DNA of 64,000 nucleotides from Leifsonia sp. Leaf264 (lineage in GTDB: Bacteria > Actinomycetota > Actinomycetes > Actinomycetales > Microbacteriaceae). The stretch covers positions 5,752 to 69,751 of the forward strand of contig NZ_LMMR01000004.1 in assembly GCF_001422325.1 (NCBI RefSeq), read 5' to 3'. The notes under the pieces were generated by a model. It ran no database searches and was not told the origin of the DNA. It was given only the letters and a program-made list of their open reading frames with translations. The position numbers and the translations under genes are program-made. Positions 13,650-22,325 of this stretch are shown piece after piece. Position 1 is the first letter of the stretch, and the number at the start of each line of letters is the position of its first letter.

Positions 13650-13665
13650 AGCCGGCCCTCCGGCT
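13650..13665 (+). terminator. Weak hairpin at the der stop codon
   Basis: AGCCGG-CCCT-CCGGCT begins at the der stop codon. The 6-bp GC stem lacks a T tract, so it is at best an L-shaped terminator, probably acting together with the larger inverted repeat at 13693-13760. Confidence 0.4.
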
Positions 13666-13692
13666 TCCGCTGCCGCCCTCCGCTTCCGCCTC

Positions 13693-13783
13693 CGTGTGAA
13701 GGCATCAACGGCCCGTCGCCCCCGGATCTCCGGGTAGCGGCGGGCCGTTGCCTTCACACGGCAGCAGGAATGCCTTCACACGG
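13693..13783. repeat. REP-like inverted repeat with a third half-site, between der and an MFS gene
   Basis: The left arm 13693-13714 (CGTGTGAAGGCA then ACGGCCC, with a 3-nt bulge) pairs with the right arm 13742-13760. A smaller hairpin CCCGGA-TC-TCCGGG sits in the loop (13721-13734). A third copy of the right half, TGCCTTCACACGG, follows at 13771-13783. The element lies between convergent genes and lacks T tracts. The word CCGTGTGAAGG recurs after deoA (62181), so this is probably a dispersed palindromic repeat that may also terminate transcription. Confidence 0.6.
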
Positions 13784-13823
13784 TGGCAGCTGCTGCGATC
13801 GGCGCACCGGCTCCGCACACCGC

Positions 13824-15272
13824 TCAGGGCCCGGCGGTCTCCTCGGCCGGGGCGACGTATTCGAGGTCCCGGGCACTCGCACGCGGCATCGCCAGGGCAG
13901 CGATGACAGTCAGCGCCGCGGCGACAGTGACGGCCAGGAAGACGGCGGTGGCGGCATCCGCCACCGCGGTCTTATCCGTCTCGCCACCCGGAGAGGCGGC
14001 GATGATGGAGTTGGCGATGGCCCCGAAGACGGCGACGCCGACGGCGCTGCCCGCCGAGCGGGCGAACATGTTCGTTCCCGTGACGACACCGCGCTCGCCC
14101 CACGCCACCGATGACTGCGCCGCGATCAGGCTGGGAGCCGCGACCCAGCCGAGGCCGAAGCCGATGACGAAGCACGACAGTGCTATCAGCAGGGTGTTCG
14201 GATGGGGTGCCACGAGGGTGACTCCGATGGCGCCGAGCACGGTGATCGTGATGCCGATGAGCACTGTGGAACGGAACCCGATGCGCAGGTAGAGCCGCCC
14301 GGCGAGGGCGGCCGAGATCGGCCAGCCGAGGGTCAGCGCTGCCACGGCGAGGCCGGACACTATCGGGACGACGCCCAGAGTGGTCTCGAGGTAGGTGGGG
14401 ACGTAGGACGTGAGGCCGATGAGGATGGCGCCGACACCCAGCGAGATGAACGTGGTCGTGACGATGAGGCGCCGGGTGAAGATGCCCAGCGGGATGATCG
14501 GTTCAGCAGCCCGCTGTTCGATGAGAACGAAGGCGATGAGGGCGACGGCGCCGATGCCGAAGGCGGCGAAGCTGGGGACCGAGTTCCAGGCCCACGCCTG
14601 CCCGCCCTCGAGGAGGGCCAGGATGATGGCCGTCAGGGCGATGGTGAGCGTGACGGCGCCGGCGTAGTCGATGCGATGACGGCGCGGCTCGATCTTCTCG
14701 TGGAACGAGCGGATGAGCCGCCAGCCGGCGATGACGCACAGCGGGATGTTCACGAAGAAGATCCAGCGCCAGGAGACGAACTGGCTGAAGACGCCGCCCA
14801 GCGCCGGTCCGACGACGGAGGAGATGGCCCAGACGCTCGCGATGTAGCCCTGCACCTTGGCGCGCTCGGCGAGCGAGTACAGGTCGCCGACGATGGTGAT
14901 GGACGTGGGCAGGACCGCGCCGGCACCCAGTCCCTGAACGGCGCGGAAGGCGATGAGGGCCGGCATGCTCCACGCGAAGCCGCAGAGGATCGACCCGAGC
15001 AGGAACAGGCCGATGCCCACGAGGATGATCGGCTTGCGGCCGACGGTGTCGGAGAGCTTCGAGTAGATGGGGACGGATACCGCCTGGGCGAGCAGGTAGA
15101 TCGAGAACAGCCACGGGAACTGGGTGAAGTCGCCGAGGTCGGCCACCACCGAGGGAACGGCCGTGGCGAGGATGGTCGAATCGATCGCGATCAGCCCGGT
15201 CGCGAGCATGAGGGCGATGAGGATCGGCCCGCGCTCGGAGCGGAACCCCACCGACAGTGGTGCACTCGTCAT
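13824..15272 (-). CDS. MFS multidrug transporter, DHA2 (14-TM) type
   Basis: Integral membrane proton antiporter of 482 residues. About 14 hydrophobic helices are visible. The DHA2 signatures are present: motif D-like LDSTILATAVPSV appears as IAIDSTILATAVPSV, motif A as KLSDTVGRKPII, and the antiporter motif C region as SVVGPALGGVFS. SWRWIFFVNIP is also typical. The natural substrate is unknown; relatives export dyes, antibiotics or siderophores. It is encoded leftward behind a NIPSNAP-like gene, 65 nt downstream, and may share its transcript. The Ala/Thr/Pro-rich tail ends close to the repeat after der. Confidence 0.85.
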   Translation of the reverse strand: MTSAPLSVGFRSERGPILIALMLATGLIAIDSTILATAVPSVVADLGDFTQFPWLFSIYLLAQAVSVPIYSKLSDTVGRKPIILVGIGLFLLGSILCGFAWSMPALIAFRAVQGLGAGAVLPTSITIVGDLYSLAERAKVQGYIASVWAISSVVGPALGGVFSQFVSWRWIFFVNIPLCVIAGWRLIRSFHEKIEPRRHRIDYAGAVTLTIALTAIILALLEGGQAWAWNSVPSFAAFGIGAVALIAFVLIEQRAAEPIIPLGIFTRRLIVTTTFISLGVGAILIGLTSYVPTYLETTLGVVPIVSGLAVAALTLGWPISAALAGRLYLRIGFRSTVLIGITITVLGAIGVTLVAPHPNTLLIALSCFVIGFGLGWVAAPSLIAAQSSVAWGERGVVTGTNMFARSAGSAVGVAVFGAIANSIIAASPGGETDKTAVADAATAVFLAVTVAAALTVIAALAMPRASARDLEYVAPAEETAGP

Positions 15273-15337
15273 TCTGAAGCCAACGCTGAGCGGGCCGGTT
15301 CATTCCCGGAAGGACCGTTCCGCAAGCGCGGCACCTC

Positions 15338-15649
15338 TCAGCGGACCGGGACGACCGGCTCCACCAGGGCGACGTGACTCGACGCGACCCGCTGCGGTAC
15401 GCCGTCGAAAGCGGCATCCCGCTCGGGCGAGGTCATGTAGGCGGCCTCGGTCTCGGCGAAGCCGGCGGCATCCGTCGGCAGGCTGAGAGCCCAGCTGAAC
15501 TTGGCCGCGTCACGATCGAGGTAGGCGAACTCGACGACGAAGCCGTGAGCCGTGCGCGCTGGAACGAGGCGGGAGTTCCACCACTCGACGAAGGCGTCGA
15601 TCTCGGTGGGAACAAGGTCGTACAGGCGCAGTTGCATGGTCGTCGTCAT
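15338..15649 (-). CDS. NIPSNAP-like small protein
   Basis: 103 residues, soluble. The start MQLRLYDLVPTEIDAFVEWW and the later LDRDAAKFSWALSLP and AYMTSPERDAAF resemble the dimeric alpha-beta barrel (NIPSNAP/ABM-like) fold, in which a strand plus a Trp-rich helix repeat. No catalytic residues can be named. The start could be codon 1 or the Met at codon 5 (MTTTM). It lies 10 nt downstream of an MFS gene and upstream of a second one, all leftward, so a small-molecule handling role with those transporters is possible but unproven. Confidence 0.6.
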   Translation of the reverse strand: MTTTMQLRLYDLVPTEIDAFVEWWNSRLVPARTAHGFVVEFAYLDRDAAKFSWALSLPTDAAGFAETEAAYMTSPERDAAFDGVPQRVASSHVALVEPVVPVR

Positions 15650-15659
15650 GGCGTCGATC

Positions 15660-17117
15660 CTATTGTTCGCGCGTCTCCGAACTCACGCTGAGTGGCGTGG
15701 CGATGTCCTCCAGCGACTTGTTCTCGGCGTCGACGCCGAGGAAGGCCTCGACGAGGCCGGCGCCGATCATGAGCACGGCGCCGATGAAGTAACCGAACAC
15801 CACCGCACCGATGCCGTCCTCGATGAACTGCCCGAACAGGATCGGACCGATGATGCCGCCGATCCCGGTGCCCACGGCGTAGAAGAAGGCGATGGCCATG
15901 GCGCGGGTCTCCATCGGGAAGATCTCGCTGACGGTGAGGTAGGCGGCGCTCGCACCCGCCGAGGCGAAGAAGAACACCACCATCCAGCAGGCCGTGAGGG
16001 TGACGGCATCCAGCACTCCCGATTGGAACAGGATGCCGGTGCCGATGAGGAGCACCCCGGATCCGATGTAACAGCTCGAGATCATCACGCGGCGCCCGAT
16101 GGTGTCGAAGAAGCGCCCGAGCACTAGTGGGCCCAGGAAGTTTCCGATGGCGATCGGCACGAGGGACCACGGGGCGACGTCATCGGGCACGTCGAGGAGC
16201 TTCGTGAGCACGAGGGCGTAGGTGAAGAAGACGGCGTTGTAGAGGAAGGCCTGGCCGATGAAGAGCGAGAGGCCGAGCACGAAGCGCTTCGGATAGCGCG
16301 TCAGCCCGACCTTCACGATCTCGCCGAAGCCCGTGCGCTTGCGCTGAGTGACCTCGATGTAATCGTCGACCTCCTCGAGCTTCGAACCCTCGGACTCGAC
16401 GATCTGCTTCTCGACGTCATCGACGATCTTCTCCGCGCTCTCGAGATCACGATGGATGAACAACCAGCGCGGCGACTCCGGCACGCTCCGCCGCACGAAC
16501 AGGATGCAGAGGCCGAGCACGGCGCCGAGACCGAAGGCGAGGCGCCAGCCCAGCTCGGGAGGGAAGATCGCCGTGTTGAGCAGGAACACCGACAGGACGG
16601 CGCCGAACGCCGTGCCGAGCCAGTACGAGCCGTTGATGGCGAGGTCGACCTTGCCGCGATGGCGGGCCGGGATCAACTCGTCGATGGCCGAGTTGATGGC
16701 CGCGTACTCGCCGCCGATGCCGGCTCCGGTGAAGAATCGGCAGACGAAGAAGAACAGCGGCGAGAACGAGAACGCCGTCGCGACAGTCGCCAGCAGGTAG
16801 ACGCCGAGCGTGATGATGAACAGCTTCTTCCGACCGAAGCGATCGGTGAGGTATCCGAAGAACAGCGCTCCGCTGCAGGCGCCGGCCACGTAGATGGCGG
16901 CAGCGAGGCCGATCTGCGCCGTCGTCAGGCCGAGGCCGCTCTCTGGCTCGGTGAGCCGACCGGCGATCGAGCCCACGATCGTCACCTCGAGCCCGTCGAG
17001 GATCCACACGGTGCCGAGGCCTATCACCACGACCCAGTGCCAATGCGCCCAGGGCAGCCTGTCCATCCGGGCCGGAATGTTCGTCCGGATGGTCTTCGCG
17101 GTCTCCGCCGTCGTCAT
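15660..17117 (-). CDS. MFS transporter, sugar/organic acid symporter type
   Basis: 485-residue, 12-helix MFS protein. The conserved signatures are [16 protein letters not shown] in TM1, [14 protein letters not shown] (motif A), the [20 protein letters not shown] segment of TM4-5 (as in metabolite:H+ symporters), the VPESPRWLF motif of the sugar-porter group, and [15 protein letters not shown] in the second half. A charged cytosolic loop of about 60 residues lies between TM6 and TM7. ATG 17117 has AAGGAGA 6 nt upstream; the longer frame to 17372 crosses the promoter region and is rejected. It is divergent from the thiolase, with a 12-bp tandem repeat between them. Substrate unknown, perhaps the acid degraded by the thiolase/SDR pair. 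Confidence 0.8.
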   Translation of the reverse strand: MTTAETAKTIRTNIPARMDRLPWAHWHWVVVIGLGTVWILDGLEVTIVGSIAGRLTEPESGLGLTTAQIGLAAAIYVAGACSGALFFGYLTDRFGRKKLFIITLGVYLLATVATAFSFSPLFFFVCRFFTGAGIGGEYAAINSAIDELIPARHRGKVDLAINGSYWLGTAFGAVLSVFLLNTAIFPPELGWRLAFGLGAVLGLCILFVRRSVPESPRWLFIHRDLESAEKIVDDVEKQIVESEGSKLEEVDDYIEVTQRKRTGFGEIVKVGLTRYPKRFVLGLSLFIGQAFLYNAVFFTYALVLTKLLDVPDDVAPWSLVPIAIGNFLGPLVLGRFFDTIGRRVMISSCYIGSGVLLIGTGILFQSGVLDAVTLTACWMVVFFFASAGASAAYLTVSEIFPMETRAMAIAFFYAVGTGIGGIIGPILFGQFIEDGIGAVVFGYFIGAVLMIGAGLVEAFLGVDAENKSLEDIATPLSVSSETREQ

Positions 17118-17241
17118 CTCTGCTCTCCTTCGAACCGTTCCACGGTAAGGAGATGCCGCTGCCGCTTCGACCCCTTGCGCTGGGCCGCGATGAGGAGGAC
17201 CATCCGCTCCCGGAAGGACTGGTCGCCGTCCGTCGCAAGTT

Positions 17242-17289
17242 CTCGACGTCGGCCTCGACGTCGTTCTCGATGCTGGTCTCGACGTCGGG
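17242..17289. repeat. Four tandem 12-bp units with palindromic core CGACGTCG
   Basis: The units are CTCGACGTCGGC, CTCGACGTCGTT, CTCGATGCTGGT (degenerate) and CTCGACGTCGGG, running head to tail between the divergent MFS and thiolase genes. Three units carry the 8-bp palindrome CGACGTCG at 17244, 17256 and 17280. They could be an operator array or a decayed coding minisatellite, since 12 is a multiple of 3. Confidence 0.7.
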
Positions 17290-17303
17290 AAGCGCGTCGG
17301 GAA

Positions 17304-17316
17304 TAGGCTGGACCCC
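17304..17316 (+). promoter_or_regulatory. Leaderless-type -10 box for the thiolase gene
   Basis: TAGGCT at 17304-17309 ends 7 nt before the ATG (17317). There is no Shine-Dalgarno in the intervening GGACCCC. The tandem repeat ends 15 nt upstream, where the -35 region would lie. Confidence 0.5.
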
Positions 17317-18495
17317 ATGATGAGAGACGCCGTCATCGTCGACGTCGTGCGGACCCCGAGCGGGCGTGGCAAGCCCGGCGGGATGCTGTCGCATGTGCAC
17401 CCCGTCGACCTGCTCGCCGGAGTGCTGCGCGAGCTCGTCGACCGTTCGGGTATCGATCCGGTGCAGATCGACGACGTGATCGGCGGATGCGTCAGCCAGG
17501 TGGGGGAGCAGAGCTACAACGTCGTGCGCACGGCCGTCCTGTCGGCGGGATTCCCCGTCAGCGTTCCCGGCACGACGATCGACCGCCAGTGCGGGTCGAG
17601 CCAGCAGGCCGCCTCCTTCGCCGCCCAGGGAGTGATCGCCGGGGCCTACGACATCGTGATCGCCTGCGGCGTCGAGTCGATGAGCCGCGTCCCTCTCGGC
17701 TCATCGACGCTCGGCCTGTCGCCGTACGGGGTCGGCATCGCCGAGCGCTTTCCCGACGGGCTGGTGAGCCAGGGGATCTCGGCCGAACTGATCGCAGCAC
17801 GCCACGACTTCGGGCGCGACGAGCTCGACGCCTTCTCGGCCGAGTCGCACCGACGAGCCGCCGCCGCGGCCGAACGCGGAGACTTCGCGCGCGAGATCAT
17901 CGGAGTGGCCGGGGTGGAATCGCTCGTCGACGAGACCGTCCGCGCCGGAACGACGACGTCAGCGCTCTCGGGACTGGCGCCCGCGTTCCGCACCGACGAG
18001 CTCTCGGCGCGATTCCCCGAGATCGACTGGCGGATCACGCCGGGCAATTCCTCGCCGTTGACCGATGGCGCATCGGCCGCCCTCATCATGAGCAGCGCAC
18101 GGGCGGCCGAACTGGGACTCACACCGCGCGCCCGATTCCATGCCTTCGCCGTGACCGGCAGCGATCCGCTCCTCATGCTCACCGGGGTGGTTCCCGCGAC
18201 CCGGATGGTGCTCGACCGGGCTGGCCTCGCCGTCGAGGACCTGGACAGCTCCGAGGTGAACGAGGCCTTCGCGCCGGTCCCGCTGCTCTGGCTCAAGGAA
18301 CTGCACGCCGATCCGGCCACTCTCAATCCGCAGGGCGGTGCGATCGCCCTGGGTCATGCGCTCGGGTCGTCGGGCACACGACTGCTCGCCACGCTCCTGA
18401 CCTCCCTCGAACGAACCGGCGGCCGCTACGGGCTGCAGACGATGTGCGAGGGCGGCGGCATGGCCAACGCCACCATCATCGAGCGACTGGGCTGA
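17317..18495 (+). CDS. Acetyl-CoA acyltransferase (thiolase)
   Basis: Thiolytic cleavage of 3-ketoacyl-CoA or condensation of acetyl-CoA, cytosolic. The 392 residues contain the three active-site elements: nucleophile C92 ([11 protein letters not shown]), H347 ([10 protein letters not shown]) and C377 ([10 protein letters not shown]; the usual C-I-G-G-G is C-E-G-G-G here). NEAFAPVP is the loop for CoA chemistry. The start [20 protein letters not shown] is typical of degradative thiolases (FadA type). It is followed 74 nt later by an SDR dehydrogenase, so the pair plausibly performs the last two beta-oxidation-like steps of some acyl-CoA. The exact substrate cannot be told. Confidence 0.88.
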   Translation: MMRDAVIVDVVRTPSGRGKPGGMLSHVHPVDLLAGVLRELVDRSGIDPVQIDDVIGGCVSQVGEQSYNVVRTAVLSAGFPVSVPGTTIDRQCGSSQQAASFAAQGVIAGAYDIVIACGVESMSRVPLGSSTLGLSPYGVGIAERFPDGLVSQGISAELIAARHDFGRDELDAFSAESHRRAAAAAERGDFAREIIGVAGVESLVDETVRAGTTTSALSGLAPAFRTDELSARFPEIDWRITPGNSSPLTDGASAALIMSSARAAELGLTPRARFHAFAVTGSDPLLMLTGVVPATRMVLDRAGLAVEDLDSSEVNEAFAPVPLLWLKELHADPATLNPQGGAIALGHALGSSGTRLLATLLTSLERTGGRYGLQTMCEGGGMANATIIERLG

Positions 18496-18569
18496 GGGCT
18501 CCAGCACGAGAACACCGGCTGGGACGAGCAGCATCAGCCCGAACGACACGAACAACAGAAGGAGAATCC

Positions 18570-19361
18570 ATGCGCATCGACGGACTGTCGGCACTGGTGA
18601 CAGGCGGGGCCTCGGGGCTCGGTCGGGCGACGGCGACAGCCCTGCACGCGGCCGGGGCGAGCGTGGTGCTCGTCGACCTGCCGTCGTCGCCGGGTGCCGC
18701 TGTCGCGGCCGAGTTGGGGGAGCGGGCACGGTTCGCCGCCGCCGACGTGACGAACGAGTCCGAGGTGCAGGCGGCGATCGCACTGGCGCAGCAGCTGGCG
18801 CCCCTGCGGGTGGTGGTGAACTGCGCCGGCATCGCGACGGCCGGGCGCACCGTCGGCCGTGAGGGACCGCTCGATCTCGGCGCGTTCGAGCGCACCATCC
18901 GGGTGAACCTCATCGGCACCTTCAACGTCGCCAGGCTCGCCGCCGCCGCCATGGCCGCGAGCGAACCGGTCACGGCATCCGCTCTCCCGGGGGTTCCGGA
19001 GACGGCCGAGCGCGGTGTGATCATCAACACGGCGTCGGTCGCCGCCTTCGACGGCCAGATCGGGCAGGCGGCGTACTCGGCATCGAAGGGCGGCGTCGCG
19101 GCGATGACCCTGCCATTGGCCCGCGACCTGTCGAAGCTGCTCATCCGCGTCGTGACCATAGCGCCGGGCATCTTCGAGACGCCGATGATGGCCGGCATGC
19201 CCGACGAGGTGCGGGCATCGCTCGAGGCTCAGATCCCGCATCCGTCGCGCATGGGCACCCCGGCCGAATATGCGGCCCTGGCCCGGCACATCGTGGAGAA
19301 CCCGATGCTGAACGGCGAGACCATCAGGCTCGATGGCGCCATCAGGATGCAGCCGAAGTAG
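18570..19361 (+). CDS. SDR-family 3-hydroxyacyl-CoA dehydrogenase-like protein
   Basis: 263-residue classical short-chain dehydrogenase. It has the NAD motif TGGASGLG (residues 11-18), an Asp after the second strand (VLVDLP) that favours NAD over NADP, NCAGI, the catalytic Ser in [12 protein letters not shown], and YSASKGG (YxxxK). Layout and the [14 protein letters not shown] segment resemble human HSD17B10-type 3-hydroxyacyl-CoA dehydrogenases. ATG 18570 is preceded by AGAAGGAGA; the long frame upstream is a thiolase shadow. It is co-oriented with the thiolase, consistent with fatty acid or branched acyl-CoA breakdown. Confidence 0.82.
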   Translation: MRIDGLSALVTGGASGLGRATATALHAAGASVVLVDLPSSPGAAVAAELGERARFAAADVTNESEVQAAIALAQQLAPLRVVVNCAGIATAGRTVGREGPLDLGAFERTIRVNLIGTFNVARLAAAAMAASEPVTASALPGVPETAERGVIINTASVAAFDGQIGQAAYSASKGGVAAMTLPLARDLSKLLIRVVTIAPGIFETPMMAGMPDEVRASLEAQIPHPSRMGTPAEYAALARHIVENPMLNGETIRLDGAIRMQPK

Positions 19362-19394
19362 GGCGCCTCGCCGCCTCGGGCGCTCGGCGCCTCG

Positions 19395-19412
19395 CCGCTG
19401 AGTTCTCAGCGG
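19395..19412. terminator. Bidirectional hairpin between convergent genes
   Basis: CCGCTGAG-TT-CTCAGCGG is a perfect 8-bp stem overlapping the stop codon of the leftward membrane-protein gene, 34 nt past the SDR stop. It has no long T tract; the symmetric position suggests shared termination. Confidence 0.5.
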
Positions 19413-20377
19413 GCGGAGGCCAGGCGGGGGTGGCGCACTCTGTACGCGTTGTAGAACCCGTCGATGACGTCCCAGACGGCGATGGCGACGAGACTGACGA
19501 CCACGATGATGCTGGTGATGCGCCACGCCTCGTCGAAGTCGTCGTCGGTCTGCAGTGCGACAGCGTCGACGAAGGCCGGGTTGAGGATGCTCCCCATGAA
19601 CCAGAGCCACACCGCGGGCACCGCGAAGGCCACGTTCAGGAGCACGTTCACGCCGGCCAGCGCGTAGCTCCAGCCCCGGAAGTAGAGCACCAAGGCGAAG
19701 GCGATCTCGGCCACGGTGAGGATCATGAAGAACGGGATCCAGAACGACCAGAGCTCGGGGTTCAGCACGGGAAGCACATCGTCGCTTCCAGCGAGGTAGG
19801 GGTTGAACTGCTGCCAGACCAGGGCGACCAGGAGCAGCGTGAGGAACACCACGCTCGCGATGAGCTGGCCGAGGGCGGAATGCTGCGTCGGTGACGGCAC
19901 CTCCGGGAGCTGCTCGGGGGTCCACTCGATCATGGGAGCGCCCTTCGCGCTCCGATCGAGGATCACGAAGGCGACGGTGGTCCAGAATCCGAGGTTGACC
20001 GTGACCTGGATCGCTCCACCGATCATCGATCCGATGATCGCGCCGACGGTGGCGCCGGCGATGAACTGTCCGACGCCGATGCCGAGCGTCGCGATCGGCA
20101 CGACGATGAGCAGGAGCAGCTTCAGCAGCCGCCACCAGAGCAGGTAGTACGCCGGGCCGATGAGGGTGAGCGGGCGATCGGCGTAGCGGGCGGCGAGTAC
20201 CAACGGGTCGCCGAGTTCGACGATGGCGTCGCGCTCGGCGGTGGGCGATGCGGCCTCGAGATGGGCGTCCATGGCGTCGGCCACGAGGGCGCGCACCTCC
20301 TGCTCGAGCTCGGGTCGCTGGCTCTCGGGTGCTGTGCGCACCACGGCCCAGACGTAACGGTCGGTGAGGGTGGTCAT
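19406..20377 (-). CDS. Membrane protein with N-terminal HAAS/permease-prefix-like domain
   Basis: 323 residues. Residues 1-65 (DRYVWAVVRTAPESQRPELE onward) form a soluble helical domain like those found in DUF1700/HAAS proteins encoded next to PadR regulators. About seven hydrophobic segments follow, with a Trp-rich first one (YYLLWWRLLKLLLLIVVPIA). A glycine-rich segment follows it (AGATVGAIIGSMIGGAIQ). The ATG overlaps the padR stop (ATGA), so the two are translationally coupled. PadR-HAAS pairs are common in Gram-positives and usually respond to envelope or drug stress; the function of this member is unknown. Confidence 0.75.
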   Translation of the reverse strand: MTTLTDRYVWAVVRTAPESQRPELEQEVRALVADAMDAHLEAASPTAERDAIVELGDPLVLAARYADRPLTLIGPAYYLLWWRLLKLLLLIVVPIATLGIGVGQFIAGATVGAIIGSMIGGAIQVTVNLGFWTTVAFVILDRSAKGAPMIEWTPEQLPEVPSPTQHSALGQLIASVVFLTLLLVALVWQQFNPYLAGSDDVLPVLNPELWSFWIPFFMILTVAEIAFALVLYFRGWSYALAGVNVLLNVAFAVPAVWLWFMGSILNPAFVDAVALQTDDDFDEAWRITSIIVVVSLVAIAVWDVIDGFYNAYRVRHPRLASAR

Positions 20378-20715
20378 GATCCTTCTCCTCGGATGAGTCG
20401 GCGGAGGGAGTCGTCGATGCGACCCCAGTCATCGGTGAGGGCTGACGCCATCTGCTCGCCCTCGGTGCTCGTGCGATAGAACTTGCGCGGGCGGGACTCC
20501 TCGGTGTTCCACTCGCTCGTGAGCAGGCCCTGCTTCTCGAGCCGACGGAGCAACGGATACAGCGTGTTGGCGTCGACGCTGAAACCCAACGTGTCGAGGG
20601 TCTCGAGCAGCGCATAGCCGTAGTCGGGGGTGCGCAGCCGCAGCAGGCAGGCGAGGACGACGGTTCCGCGGCGCAGTTCCTGCAGGTGTCCCGTGATCAG
20701 ATCGTCATCGCCCAT
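20374..20715 (-). CDS. PadR-family transcriptional regulator
   Basis: 113-residue winged-helix regulator. RRGTVVLACLLRLRTPDYGY and ALLETLDTLGFSVDANTLYP form the PadR recognition region. LLRRLEKQGLLTSEW is the wing, and a short C-terminal helix would serve dimerisation (PadR-s2 subfamily). It probably represses its own two-gene operon: the promoter at 20716-20751 contains an inverted repeat GTCACAC-N6-GTGTGAC that covers the -10 box. The ATG lies 7 nt from the -10, so the mRNA is likely leaderless. The promoter is embedded in the 3' end of the upstream ramB-like gene. Confidence 0.88.
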   Translation of the reverse strand: MGDDDLITGHLQELRRGTVVLACLLRLRTPDYGYALLETLDTLGFSVDANTLYPLLRRLEKQGLLTSEWNTEESRPRKFYRTSTEGEQMASALTDDWGRIDDSLRRLIRGEGS

Positions 20716-20751
20716 GCGTCACACCATACTGTGTGACACACACTATTGCAA
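20716..20751 (-). promoter_or_regulatory. padR promoter and palindromic operator
   Basis: On the minus strand, -35 TTGCAA (20746-20751), a 17-nt spacer and -10 TATGGT (20723-20728) are followed by 7 nt and the padR ATG, so transcription should start at or next to the A of ATG. The inverted repeat GTCACAC-CATACT-GTGTGAC (20718-20737) covers the -10 box, a classic autorepression layout. The -35 region overlaps the stop codon of the ramB-like gene (20743-20745). Confidence 0.75.
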
Positions 20752-22200
20752 TGGGTCACCTGATGCGGCGTGAGCCTCCAGGAAGGAGTAGACGGCACCG
20801 TCGTCGACGCCCGGGAAGGTGCCGGACGGCAGCGGAGACAGGATCTGCGCGTGCAGTCTCGCGCTCGGCCACGCCTGACCGGCCCAGCGGCCGGCGAGCT
20901 CGGCCGGAGCGCGACGACAGCACGACTCGTCGGGGCAGGTCGACACGGCCCGCACCGTGGTCTCGCGGCCACGGAACCACTTCGCCTCGCTGAACGGCAC
21001 TCCGAGGGTGATCGAGTACTCGCCGTCATCCGATCGTCCGGTCTGGGTCGCGCACCAGTAGGTTCCGGCAGGGGTGTCGGTGTACTGGTAGAACTCCGTG
21101 GTGCGGTTCGTGTGGGTGAAGGCGTTGCGGGCGCTCCACTTCTTGCACACCCACTGCCCCTCGATGGAGCCTGTCACGTCTGTCGGCAGCGGGATGTCGT
21201 CGTTCTCGTAGCCCTTCAGCAGTGCTCCGTCGCCGTTGACGCGCAGGAAGTGCATGGTCATGTCGAGGTGCACCGTGCCGAGGTTGGTGAAGCGCAGGGC
21301 CGCTGCCTCGTGCGTGACTCCGAAGGCATCCCTGAAGTCCTCGATGGCCAGGCGCTTCTCCTTCTTCGCCGCCGACAGGAAGGCGACCGACGCCTCCTGC
21401 GGCATGAGGCAGCAGGCGGCGAAGTAGTTGATCTCGAGTCGCTGCTGCAGGAACTCCGCGTAACTCGCAGGCCTCTCGTGACCCAGGATGCGGTGGGCCA
21501 TCGCCTGGAGGGCCATCGAGCGCAGGCCGTGTCCGCCGGGGATGGAGGCCGGAGGCAGGTAGATGCGGCCGTTCGCGATGTCGGTGATGGAACGGGTGGA
21601 GTCCGGCAGGTCGTTGACGTAGATGAGCTGGAAGCCGAGCTGCTCGGCCATCACGCTGACCTCGCGGTGGGTGAGGGCGCCGACCCTGTGCCCGGCGGCG
21701 CGCACGCGCTCCTCGGCGAGCCTTTCGATCTCGGGCAGGTGATTCTGCTTCTCGCGCATCCGCTCGCGCAGTTCGGTGTTGGCCCGACGGGCCTCCTCCG
21801 GGGTTGCGATGGCCTCCGACGCGCGTCGGGCGAGTTCGCGGTGCAACCCGAGCATGGCCTCGAGGGTCTCGTCGGGTGTGCCTCGGGTGGGCTTGACCGC
21901 CGGGAGCCCGAGCGAGACGTAGAGCGGATTGCGCTGCGCCTTCGCGAGCTCGATCTCGAGGGCGGCACGGGTGTTCGGCGCCTCAGTGGCCAGAAGCGTC
22001 GTGAGATCGACCTCGAGGGCGCCGGCTATGGCCTGCAGGGTGCCGACACGGGCTTCGCGCTTGCCGTTCTCGATGAGGGAGAGCTGGCTGCCCGCGATGC
22101 CGACGCGCTCGCCGAGCTGGTCGAGGGTGAGCCCGCGCTCGCCGCGGAAGTGCCTGATGCGATGGCCGAGGGTGGTCAGATCGGAGCCGCGTTGCTTCAT
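20743..22200 (-). CDS. RamB-like XRE/ImmA-domain regulator of carbon metabolism
   Basis: 485 residues. The N-terminal HTH_3 domain (GHRIRHFRGERGLTLDQLGE, then VGIAGSQLSLIENGKREARV; residues 10-60) is followed by an ImmA/IrrE-type domain (about 170-300, YLPPASIPGGHGLRSMALQA; HExxH is replaced by AMAHRILGHE) and a Cys-containing C-terminal DUF2083-type domain with CPDESCCRR. This architecture is that of the short-chain acyl-CoA-responsive RamB/ScfR family, which controls acetate, glyoxylate and propionate metabolism in corynebacteria and mycobacteria. It is divergent from PEP carboxykinase, a gluconeogenic enzyme, which fits. Promoter features suggest autoregulation and a leaderless mRNA. Confidence 0.8.
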   Translation of the reverse strand: MKQRGSDLTTLGHRIRHFRGERGLTLDQLGERVGIAGSQLSLIENGKREARVGTLQAIAGALEVDLTTLLATEAPNTRAALEIELAKAQRNPLYVSLGLPAVKPTRGTPDETLEAMLGLHRELARRASEAIATPEEARRANTELRERMREKQNHLPEIERLAEERVRAAGHRVGALTHREVSVMAEQLGFQLIYVNDLPDSTRSITDIANGRIYLPPASIPGGHGLRSMALQAMAHRILGHERPASYAEFLQQRLEINYFAACCLMPQEASVAFLSAAKKEKRLAIEDFRDAFGVTHEAAALRFTNLGTVHLDMTMHFLRVNGDGALLKGYENDDIPLPTDVTGSIEGQWVCKKWSARNAFTHTNRTTEFYQYTDTPAGTYWCATQTGRSDDGEYSITLGVPFSEAKWFRGRETTVRAVSTCPDESCCRRAPAELAGRWAGQAWPSARLHAQILSPLPSGTFPGVDDGAVYSFLEAHAASGDPLQ

Positions 22201-22240
22201 GACTTGAGAATAGCGAAAGTTTCCTGTTTCTTAACGGCGG
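22201..22240 (-). promoter_or_regulatory. ramB-like gene promoter with candidate RamB box
   Basis: Minus strand: -35-like TTAAGA, a 16-nt spacer and -10 TATTCT (22207-22212), then 6 nt to the ATG (22200). The spacer carries GGAAACTTTCGC (plus-strand 22213-22224), which shares the AAAGTTT core with the C. glutamicum RamB site (A[AG]AACTTTGCAAA). This suggests autoregulation and possibly control of the divergent pckG. Confidence 0.5.
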
Positions 22241-22325
22241 ATCTGCGGCATCCGGAGCTCAATACTGCGTGAGTCTTAAATCACCAGCGACCCCCTCCCG
22301 CAGGATCAACCGAAAGGCGAGCGCC

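Noticed and set aside
18534-20615. 693-residue leftward frame overlapping SDR, membrane protein and padR
   Set aside because: Arg/Pro/His-rich composition without domains and antisense or out of frame to three well-supported genes.
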